This document shows, piece after piece, positions 6,953 to 12,464 of a stretch of 12,464 bases of DNA (within the stretch, counting starts at the first letter, position 1; each line of letters opens with the position of its first letter). The stretch is from Eubacterium sp. (GTDB taxonomy: Bacteria; Bacillota_A; Clostridia; Lachnospirales; Lachnospiraceae): assembly GCA_024687845.1 (NCBI GenBank), contig JAILEL010000048.1:1-12464 (forward strand), in the 5' to 3' direction. The translations under genes and the position numbers were made by a program. The notes under the pieces are model-generated. The model did no database searches. It was not told the DNA's origin and saw only the letters and a program-made list of their open reading frames with translations.

Positions 6953-7528
6953 CTACGAAAGAAAACTCTGCACATCTGAGGAAAGGTCCATCAATTTGCA
7001 GTTTTCTATTCCGGCGCTCCAGTAATCAGATATTGGGAATTTCTTTATTCTTGTTACTATGCAGGAATTCATTGCACCATGTCCTACTATAAGAACATCT
7101 TTTCCTTTTTTTAGTTCCGGATAAACTTTTTCCTCAAGGAATTCTCCTGTTCTTGCAAAAAGTTCATCGAAGGTTTCCGCCTCTCCTACAGAGGTTTTAT
7201 ATTCCTCAGGATGCTGAAAGATTACATTTACCGGACAATCTGGAATACTGAAGCTGTTTTCAAGTCCTTCATATATTCCGAAACTCATTTCCATAAGTCT
7301 CTCATCTGTAATAATTGGAATATCTCTGCCTCGAAGAAGTATCTCAGCGGTTTCCTTTGCACGAATCAAAGGTGAACTAAAGCAAATATCAAAATTCACA
7401 TCCTTATACTCTTCTCGTGCAGCCTCAGCCATCCTTCTTCCTTCGTCATTCAGAGGAACATCTGTTCTTCCCTGAAGCTTATGTTTGTCATTCCAATCTG
7501 TTCTGCCATGTCTCATTATATAGAGCAT
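6953..7528 (-). CDS. Histidine phosphatase family protein (phosphoglycerate mutase-like)
   Basis: A 191-residue branch-2 histidine phosphatase. The RHG signature is at 6-8 with catalytic His7. Arg56 lies in SSPLIRAKET, the acid Glu80 in ERLMEMSFGIYEG, and the second histidine His150 in IVGHGAMNSC. These proteins remove phosphate from small phosphorylated metabolites through a phosphohistidine intermediate. The substrate cannot be told from sequence, and the gene has no cobalamin neighbours to suggest CobC. It is cytosolic, with no signal peptide. The ATG has AGG about 8 bases upstream. It sits alone, separated by 169 bases from the ferredoxin gene upstream and by 316 bases from the MurT-like gene downstream, so it is probably monocistronic. 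Confidence 0.9.
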   Translation of the reverse strand: MLYIMRHGRTDWNDKHKLQGRTDVPLNDEGRRMAEAAREEYKDVNFDICFSSPLIRAKETAEILLRGRDIPIITDERLMEMSFGIYEGLENSFSIPDCPVNVIFQHPEEYKTSVGEAETFDELFARTGEFLEEKVYPELKKGKDVLIVGHGAMNSCIVTRIKKFPISDYWSAGIENCKLMDLSSDVQSFLS

Positions 7529-7568
7529 ATCATTTACCTGCCTGTTTATATTTCTTCTAGTATTCTTT

Positions 7569-7589
7569 AGTTACTAATCACGGGTAACT
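7569..7589. promoter_or_regulatory. Small inverted repeat upstream of the phosphatase gene
   Basis: AGTTAC (7569-7574) and GTAACT (7584-7589) form a 6-bp dyad with a 9-base spacer, about 40 bases upstream of the phosphatase ATG. GTTAC/GTAAC half-sites also occur at 2545-2558, with different spacing. It is a possible operator, weakly supported. Confidence 0.2.
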
Positions 7590-7607
7590 CAAAAATACTT
7601 TTAAGAT

Positions 7608-7639
7608 GTTTGCTCGTTTGCATGTTTGCTTGTTTGCTT
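7608..7639. repeat. Four tandem copies of an 8-base unit
   Basis: GTTTGCTC, GTTTGCAT, GTTTGCTT and GTTTGCTT follow each other without gaps, all sharing GTTTGC. The array is non-coding and directly precedes the hairpin at 7649-7680. It looks like a slipped-strand microsatellite; no function is evident. Confidence 0.8.
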
Positions 7640-7648
7640 CGCATAGAA

Positions 7649-7680
7649 TACCGGACCAAAAGCTTTGTTTTAGTCCGGTA
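7649..7680 (-). terminator. Hairpin after the ferredoxin gene, probable weak terminator
   Basis: TACCGGAC (7649-7656) pairs with GTCCGGTA (7673-7680), and after one mismatch AAAA (7658-7661) pairs with TTTT (7668-7671). It begins 17 bases after the stop of the three-gene operon, where a terminator is expected. Neither side is followed by a good U-tract (the minus side continues TTCTATGCG), so it may be inefficient or act as an mRNA 3' stabiliser. Confidence 0.5.
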
Positions 7681-7697
7681 AATTATCACATATGTTT

Positions 7698-8456
7698 TTA
7701 TTTTAATGCATCATATGGTCCGGTGTATCGTGGCTTATCCTTAGTACCTTTTCCGTAATCAATGGCTTTCTTCGGACAATTATTGATGCAGGCCATGCAG
7801 TGTGTGCATTTATCTCCCCAGACTGGTTTGCCTGCTTTCATTTTTATATTGTTATACGGACATAGATTAACACATTTCTGGCAGGATATGCAATCATCTG
7901 AAACACAGAATTTTTTTGTCTTCATAAAATATTCGTAATAGATATCTGTCACAAAAATTGTAACCGGATATTCCATGAATTTAAGCTTTTCATTCTGTAT
8001 CTTTCTTCCTGCCTTTATTGTTTTTGCAATACTCTCGATCTCCGGAATCGCATTATTTACGATTTTACGATTTTCTTCTTTTTCTGCAGTAGTAAAATAT
8101 ACCAGATAATTCTGTGGCATTTTCACTTCTGCTGTACCCATGTATCTGAAGCCTTTTCTGCCGGAAAGTCTCCTATCAATCTCAGGAGAAACACCCATGG
8201 AGGCTTTGCAGGTTACTACATAATATGCCTTTATCCCCTTAGGAAATGCAGTATCATAGATAAAATCAGTCATTGGTCTTGCAATAGCTGACACATAAGA
8301 AGGTGCCACAAAAACATAAACTCCGCCCTTCTTAAATTCAGGTTTCTCATTTCCTTTTATATATTTTGCTATATCTACAGCTTCGTCATTAATCTCAGCC
8401 GCTATTCTTTCTGCAACGAACTTGCTGTTACCCGTACCGGAAAAATATAGAACCAT
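7698..8456 (-). CDS. EFR1-type flavodoxin/2[4Fe-4S] ferredoxin fusion protein
   Basis: This 252-residue soluble electron carrier has two parts. Residues 1-150 resemble flavodoxin, with the FMN phosphate loop FSGTGNS at 5-11 and VAPSYVSAIARP (50-61) as a second flavin-contact segment. The C-terminus carries two [4Fe-4S] motifs, Cys189/192/195 with Cys199-Pro and Cys217/220/223 with Cys227-Pro, plus an extra Cys184. The layout matches the EFR1 family ferredoxins of anaerobic Firmicutes. AGGAGG at 8463-8468 starts right after the stop codon of the gene upstream, so the two are tightly co-transcribed and probably translationally coupled. From context it probably supplies low-potential electrons to the FDBR-like protein encoded just upstream, because FDBR enzymes take electrons from ferredoxin. 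Confidence 0.9.
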   Translation of the reverse strand: MVLYFSGTGNSKFVAERIAAEINDEAVDIAKYIKGNEKPEFKKGGVYVFVAPSYVSAIARPMTDFIYDTAFPKGIKAYYVVTCKASMGVSPEIDRRLSGRKGFRYMGTAEVKMPQNYLVYFTTAEKEENRKIVNNAIPEIESIAKTIKAGRKIQNEKLKFMEYPVTIFVTDIYYEYFMKTKKFCVSDDCISCQKCVNLCPYNNIKMKAGKPVWGDKCTHCMACINNCPKKAIDYGKGTKDKPRYTGPYDALK

Positions 8457-8468
8457 TACTTACCTCCT

Positions 8469-9122
8469 CTATATCGGCATAATTATCTCTTCCATAAACT
8501 TTCTAGCGCCATCTTCCTTTAACAGCAGCTTAAGTGTAGTACTTGATGGATTACCTTCAACTATCATTCGTTCTCTGAATGCTTTCAGTTTTTCTCCATA
8601 CTCTGCATCAACTTCTGCCCCCTTTACAGAAGCAAGATATGCCTCTACAGACTTAGTAGCCATTTCAATAAGTTCTGATTCTTCTCCTGACTTGATCAGA
8701 GAGTATGGCATTCTCTCTTTTATATACCAGTTTTCTTTTTCTTCATAATCAGGAAGACTCTTATACTCATCAAATACATTTTGCAAACGGGCATCGTTCA
8801 GATTATCATTTCCGCATCCATAATATTCTATAAATACACATTTTTTCTTTTTCATACTCATTGCATCAACAAGAAGATATGGAAGATTCACGCAGGTGTT
8901 AGGCATGAAAGAAAGAGTCAGGAGCTCCATTCCCATTTTAGTTCTTGTATGCATGAGCATCAGATGTCCAAATCCGTCCAGCTGATACCGCTTAACATTA
9001 AAAGCCATAAGCGGAATGGCTTTGGGATATTTCATAATAGTATATTCATCATCAGGAAGCGTTAAACAGCGAGTATTTGATTTTACTGTTTTAGTTATTT
9101 CTTTTCTCAGTCTATTTATCAT
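8469..9122 (-). CDS. Ferredoxin-dependent bilin reductase (FDBR)-like protein
   Basis: These 217 residues lack a simple signature, but by eye they align with the FDBR fold (PcyA, PebA, HY2). HLML (53-56) faces HLEL of PcyA. MPNTCVNLPYLLVDAM (73-88) faces FPEPLYGLPLFGCDIV, with both prolines and the aspartate in register. CVFIEYYG (95-102) faces the AAIADLSP strand. The C-terminus NPSSTTLKLLLKEDG (191-205) then FMEEIIMP (209-216) faces NDKTRRVLEKAFG then YMSQVLF. Asp86 would correspond to catalytic Asp105 of PcyA, while the Glu76 and His88 positions appear to be Met and Thr. FDBRs reduce linear tetrapyrroles with ferredoxin electrons, and an EFR1 ferredoxin gene follows 12 bases downstream. 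A weak GGGG precedes the ATG by 12 bases. The substrate is unknown. The match is from memory and may be a distant relation only. Confidence 0.6.
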   Translation of the reverse strand: MINRLRKEITKTVKSNTRCLTLPDDEYTIMKYPKAIPLMAFNVKRYQLDGFGHLMLMHTRTKMGMELLTLSFMPNTCVNLPYLLVDAMSMKKKKCVFIEYYGCGNDNLNDARLQNVFDEYKSLPDYEEKENWYIKERMPYSLIKSGEESELIEMATKSVEAYLASVKGAEVDAEYGEKLKAFRERMIVEGNPSSTTLKLLLKEDGARKFMEEIIMPI

Positions 9123-9150
9123 ATTGATTCACTACCCCATAAATAAAGAA

Positions 9151-10002
9151 TTAATCTTTATTAAAATTCTCTTTAATATACTGAGCGAAACTCATATCCC
9201 CATAAACTGTGTCACCCACCATATCATCTGTCAGTGTAAACTTGGAGAAGCGAATAACCGCATCCCTACCATTTTTCTTAAGCCAGTTAAAGAATCCGAG
9301 TACATCGAACAGCCATGCAGGTGCTCTCTTAATAACCGGTTTCTTACCAGCAGCCTTAAAGCACATCTTTGCAATCTCTTCATAAGTATATGTTTCTTTT
9401 CCACCAACATTATACATTTTGTTCTCGTCAAGCATATGCTTTACTATGAATTCAGCAAAGTCCTCGGTTGAAATTACATTTGCATGAACATCTTTTTTGC
9501 CAAGAAGTGTTACCTTACCCTTTTCTACAACCATTGGCTTAAATACTTTTACAATATCATAAAAATAGCCTGTCGGACGGTGAATAACGTAGTTCAGCCC
9601 ACTCTTCTTCAGCTTTTCTTCAAATAAATACTTAGCATGAACCATTGGTACATTTGGAGCCTTATCAGCCTTTATAACCGAAATATAAACGAAATGCTTA
9701 ACCTTTGCTTTTCTTGCTTCCTTAAGCAGATTCAGATTACCCTTATAATCAATATCATAATTACTTACTGTAGCAGAACCCTTTGTCAGTCCAACTGTAG
9801 TAATAACTACATCGGCTCCATCACATACCCCCTTCAAAGTGTCCGGATCAGTAACATCAACCTTGATGTATTTGTAATTAGAATCAACCCCAATATCACG
9901 CTGCATCATGTCGAGTGCAATAACCTCATGGCCTTCCTTATTGAGAGTCCTGAATACATCAGCTCCCAGATTTCCATACGCCCCAGCAAGAACAACCTTC
10001 AT
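9151..10002 (-). CDS. Atypical SDR (NmrA/8-vinyl-reductase-like NAD(P)H-dependent reductase)
   Basis: A 283-residue single-domain reductase. The Rossmann start is VVLAGAYGNLGADV (residues 3-16), of GxxGxxG type, followed by the acidic strand end VIALDM, the VDVTD (48-52) adenine-site motif, VVITTVG (65-71), HFVYISVIKA (104-113) and HAKYLFEEKLKKSGLNYVIHRPTGYFYDI. The C-terminus has YNVGGKETYTYEEIAKMCFKAAG and APAWLFDVL. The PTGYFYD, VGG-T and WLFDV blocks recall the divinyl chlorophyllide 8-vinyl reductase (DVR/BciA) group of atypical SDRs, although other NmrA-like proteins share parts of this. AAGGAG (10013-10018) precedes the ATG by 10 bases. It is first in an operon with the FDBR-like and EFR1 genes (gaps of 28 and 12 bases), so it probably acts on the same substrate pathway. 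Confidence 0.85.
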   Translation of the reverse strand: MKVVLAGAYGNLGADVFRTLNKEGHEVIALDMMQRDIGVDSNYKYIKVDVTDPDTLKGVCDGADVVITTVGLTKGSATVSNYDIDYKGNLNLLKEARKAKVKHFVYISVIKADKAPNVPMVHAKYLFEEKLKKSGLNYVIHRPTGYFYDIVKVFKPMVVEKGKVTLLGKKDVHANVISTEDFAEFIVKHMLDENKMYNVGGKETYTYEEIAKMCFKAAGKKPVIKRAPAWLFDVLGFFNWLKKNGRDAVIRFSKFTLTDDMVGDTVYGDMSFAQYIKENFNKD

Positions 10003-10074
10003 AATAACCCATCTCCTTTAATTTATTTTTTTCAAATACTTTATATAAATTGGTAAAAACAAAACCTATAAAAA

Positions 10075-10103
10075 ACTATAACATATAATGATTGATGTGT
10101 CAC
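10075..10103 (-). promoter_or_regulatory. Promoter of the SDR-FDBR-EFR1 operon
   Basis: On the minus strand GTGACA (10103-10098) and TATAGT (10080-10075) are 17 bases apart, giving a leader of about 65 bases. A perfect TTGACA lies further upstream (10128-10123), but no -10 box is at the right distance, so the GTGACA pair is preferred. Confidence 0.45.
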
Positions 10104-10137
10104 TTAGACATAATGTTAAATCTGTCAAGTAAAAAAC

Positions 10138-10171
10138 GCCCACCGGAGGAAAGGATAAACCTCCGATGGGC
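10138..10171 (-). terminator. Intrinsic terminator of the ADH-SDR unit
   Basis: Arms 10138-10149 and 10160-10171 pair over 12 positions; the one C/A mismatch on the plus strand becomes a G-U pair on the minus strand. The minus side is followed by GTTTTTTACTT, a good U-tract. It lies 62 bases after the stop of the extended SDR gene. Its minus-strand left arm GCCCATCGGAGGTTTA matches the minus-strand arm of the terminator at 4382-4417 at 15 of 16 bases. Confidence 0.88.
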
Positions 10172-10233
10172 TAGGTATTAGGAATGTATCCATGTAGGAT
10201 AGTTATTAGAGCTTTTTTATTTATAAATATCTT

Positions 10234-11259
10234 TTAAATAGATTTTTTTGATTCTTCAAGTGCTTTTATCACTTTGTCACACCACTTATCGAATTCAGGA
10301 TCTTCTACCTGACATTCCGGATGTGAAAGTACGTAATCGAGGGCAATTCTAACGCCCTGATCGAATCTCACTGTAGTTTTCATATCAGGAACTACACGTT
10401 TCAGTTTACTGTTATCAAAAACTACTGATACTGATTTATCTCCGGTCAGGCTGCCTTCAAAATCAAAGCCGTATTTATCACCTACTGAGCTTAGATATTC
10501 TGACGCTACATAGTAAGGCTTTAGTTCAACGTTCAGTGCATCAGCGATAGTCTGATATATCTGATTCCAGGTTAAAGTTTCGTCTCCTGTTATCTGAAAA
10601 GCTTCTCCGATTGCATGTCTGTTCCCCATAAGTCCTGTAAAGCCTGTTGCAAAATCCTTGTTAAATGTAACAGTCCACAGTGAGGTTCCATCGCCCTGAA
10701 TGATTACCGGCTTTCCTTCCATCATTCTCTTGATTACCTGATAGAAGCCCTTCTTGCCATGAACACCAAGAGGTACATTTCTCTCATCATAGGTGTGACT
10801 TGGTCTTACTATCGTAACCGGGAAGCCTTCATCACGGTATTTTTTCATCAGGAACTCTTCGCATGCTATTTTGTTGCGGGAATATTCCCAATGAGGATTA
10901 GCAAGACTTGTTCCTTCTGTTATGACATAATTTGCAGCCGGCTTATTGTATGCGGATGCTGAGCTGATATATATGTACTGCTTTGTTTTTCCTTTAAAAA
11001 GTTTATAATCACGTTTAACCTGGTCCTTAGTGAATCCGATGAACTCACTTACCACATCAAACTCCATTCCCTTAAGAGCTTTCTTAGCTTCTGCTTCATC
11101 AGAAATATCACAGATAATCTGATGAACACCTTCCGGTACAGCATCTTTTCTGTTACCACGGTTCAGAAGCCAGACTTCCCATGCAGGGTCTTCAGATAAT
11201 TTTTTTACTATAGCAGTACTGATAGTTCCTGTACCACCTATAAACAAAGCTTTTTTCAT
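10234..11259 (-). CDS. NAD-dependent epimerase/reductase-like extended SDR
   Basis: This 341-residue protein has a Rossmann-type cofactor site, FIGGTGTISTAIV (6-18), and Asn33-Arg34 after strand 2, which suggests NADP(H). Asp51 lies in the CDISD adenine motif. YIYISSAS (95-102) supplies the catalytic serine region and Tyr126xxxLys130 (YSRNK) is the SDR catalytic pair. VTIVRPSHTY (148-157) and the QGDGTSLWTVTFNKDFATG segment (188-206) are typical of the extended, sugar-nucleotide-type SDRs and their isoflavone-reductase-like relatives. The specific substrate cannot be read from sequence. AAAGGGG lies about 9 bases before the ATG. It follows the iron-type alcohol dehydrogenase gene by 35 bases and is probably co-transcribed with it. 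Confidence 0.88.
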   Translation of the reverse strand: MKKALFIGGTGTISTAIVKKLSEDPAWEVWLLNRGNRKDAVPEGVHQIICDISDEAEAKKALKGMEFDVVSEFIGFTKDQVKRDYKLFKGKTKQYIYISSASAYNKPAANYVITEGTSLANPHWEYSRNKIACEEFLMKKYRDEGFPVTIVRPSHTYDERNVPLGVHGKKGFYQVIKRMMEGKPVIIQGDGTSLWTVTFNKDFATGFTGLMGNRHAIGEAFQITGDETLTWNQIYQTIADALNVELKPYYVASEYLSSVGDKYGFDFEGSLTGDKSVSVVFDNSKLKRVVPDMKTTVRFDQGVRIALDYVLSHPECQVEDPEFDKWCDKVIKALEESKKSI

Positions 11260-11294
11260 TATAAGGTACCCCTTTCTTCCGACTGGAACGATAC

Positions 11295-12464
11295 TTATAC
11301 CATCGCCTCATAGATCTTTGTGCAGTCCTCTTCACTTAGAGTTACGAAACCGGAAATACTTCCTGTTCGGCCATCACCTCTGCAAAGTACTTCAACAAGC
11401 TTTGGAATATCTTCTTTCTTTGCTCCAAGTTCTTCAAAGTTTTTAGGCATTCCAAGTGATATAAGAAAGCTTCTAAAGGCCTCAATTCCTTCAAGTGCAG
11501 TAACTTCAGGATGGTCAAAATCCATCTGGCATCCCCATACTCTGACTGCAACTTTTGCAAATCTCATCACGTCATGATTCATCACATATTTGAAAACTGC
11601 TGGCATTGTAACTGCAAGTCCTGCTCCGTGAGCACAGTCATAAAGGGCAGACAGTTCATGCTCGATATTATGGCTGTTCCAGTCCTGACTACGTCCTACA
11701 CCACAGGAATTATTGTGTGCCATCATTCCAGCCCACATTATATTTGCTCTGGCTTCATAATTATCAGGATCAGCGATCACTCTTGGTCCTTCATGCTTCA
11801 TAGTAAGAAGCAGTGCCTCGATAAGTCTGTCAGTAACTTCAACTTCTTTTGAATTAGTAAGATATCTCTCATAGAGATGTGCCATTATATCTGTAATTCC
11901 GGCAGCTGTCTGATAAGGTGGCAATGTCTGTGTAAGGGCAGGATTCAGGATACTGAATTTAGGACGGAGTGCATTTCCGCTTGCTCCTCTTTTAAACATT
12001 CCCTCTTCTTTTGTTATAACAGAATCCGGACTTCCTTCACTTCCGGCTGCTGCGATAGTAAGAATTGTTCCAATAGGCAGAGCTTCTTCAATAGGCTTTC
12101 CACTATAGAAATCCCAGAAGTCGCCATCATAGATAGTACCTGCAGCTATAGCCTTAGATGAATCGATAACACTTCCACCACCGACAGCAAGAATGAAGTC
12201 AACATTTTCCTTCTTGCATAGCTCTATTCCTTCATATACAAGTCCGCTTCTTGGATTCGGCTTAACACCGCCAAGCATTACATATGGTATATTTTCTTTC
12301 TTTAATGATTCTTCAACCCTATCCAGGAGGCCTGATTTCTTAGCACTATTTCCACCATAATGAATAAGTACCTTGCTTCCACCAAATCGTTTCACATATT
12401 CACCGGCCTGAGTTTCTGTATCTTTTCCAAAAACAAAAAATGTTGGCGAATAAAATGTAAAATT
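11295..12464 (-). CDS. Iron-containing alcohol (butanol-type) dehydrogenase, start just off window
   Basis: The reading frame stays open to the last base, beginning NFTFYSPTFFVFGKDTE. This is the usual start of clostridial BdhA/YqhD-type dehydrogenases, so probably only one to three residues are missing. The internal GTG at 12395 is not the start. The visible 389 residues carry the cofactor loop GGGSVIDSSKA (from 95), GITDIMAHLYERY with metal ligands Asp192 and His196, and SHNIEHELSALYDCAHGAG with His265 and His279; the 4- and 14-residue spacings match the family. The enzyme reversibly reduces aldehydes such as butyraldehyde with NAD(P)H at a divalent metal, usually in fermentative redox disposal. 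It is followed by the extended SDR gene in one transcription unit. Confidence 0.94.
   Translation of the reverse strand, partial: NFTFYSPTFFVFGKDTETQAGEYVKRFGGSKVLIHYGGNSAKKSGLLDRVEESLKKENIPYVMLGGVKPNPRSGLVYEGIELCKKENVDFILAVGGGSVIDSSKAIAAGTIYDGDFWDFYSGKPIEEALPIGTILTIAAAGSEGSPDSVITKEEGMFKRGASGNALRPKFSILNPALTQTLPPYQTAAGITDIMAHLYERYLTNSKEVEVTDRLIEALLLTMKHEGPRVIADPDNYEARANIMWAGMMAHNNSCGVGRSQDWNSHNIEHELSALYDCAHGAGLAVTMPAVFKYVMNHDVMRFAKVAVRVWGCQMDFDHPEVTALEGIEAFRSFLISLGMPKNFEELGAKKEDIPKLVEVLCRGDGRTGSISGFVTLSEEDCTKIYEAMV

Noticed and set aside
6953..7528. CobC (alpha-ribazole phosphatase)
   Set aside because: Only general histidine phosphatase motifs are seen and there is no cobalamin gene in the window.
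7608..7639. CRISPR-like repeat array
   Set aside because: The units are only 8 bases and have no spacers; it is a simple tandem repeat.
10123..10128. Perfect TTGACA as the -35 box of the SDR operon
   Set aside because: The base run 17 positions downstream is AAGTGA and no -10-like box occurs at 15-19 bases; GTGACA/TATAGT nearer the gene is better.
11511..11852. Plus-strand ORF of 113 codons
   Set aside because: It is antisense to the iron-containing dehydrogenase, with no ribosome binding site or family resemblance.

Overview
The window reads as chromosome of a low-GC anaerobic Firmicute, most likely a Lachnospiraceae relative of the Butyrivibrio/Roseburia type. This is inferred from codon use, strong AGGAGG-type ribosome binding sites, U-tailed hairpin terminators, a flavodoxin-ferredoxin fusion protein, a MurT/GatD-type gene pair and a clostridial iron-type alcohol dehydrogenase. 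No rRNA, tRNA, transposase, phage gene or CRISPR array was seen.

Left part (1-2461): the NAD de novo genes nadB (L-aspartate oxidase, minus strand, 3' end off the window) and nadA (quinolinate synthase, plus strand) diverge from a 186-base region. That region holds two good sigma-A promoters, an 18-bp-arm inverted repeat covering the nadB promoter and a perfect 16-bp palindrome inside the nadA promoter. Next (2598-4361) is a long sensor-like protein: a LacI/periplasmic-binding-type domain with no DNA-binding head, then a helical linker and a GAF-like C-terminus. A bidirectional terminator separates it from the convergent genes on its right.

Middle part (4448-6636): a two-gene minus-strand unit resembles the lipid II amidotransferase MurT/GatD. 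The MurT-like protein keeps its ATP-binding loop and zinc ribbon. The GatD-like protein has lost both catalytic residues (Cys and His), and the MurT C-terminal catalytic motif is also rewritten, so this looks like a pseudo-amidotransferase pair. Upstream lies a 316-base gene-free stretch with a long multi-helix inverted-repeat structure, then a histidine phosphatase gene (6953-7528).

Right part (7698-12464): a compact three-gene minus-strand operon encodes an atypical short-chain reductase resembling 8-vinyl reductases, a protein that aligns by eye with ferredoxin-dependent bilin reductases (FDBR), and a flavodoxin/2[4Fe-4S] ferredoxin fusion (EFR1 type). Together they suggest a reductive pathway on a tetrapyrrole or other conjugated substrate, with a dedicated electron donor. 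This is the most interesting system in the window. Upstream, behind a terminator, is a two-gene unit of an iron-containing butanol/alcohol dehydrogenase (5' end just off the window) and an extended SDR (NAD-dependent epimerase/reductase-like).

All assignments rest on motifs and remembered family sequences; no search was run.
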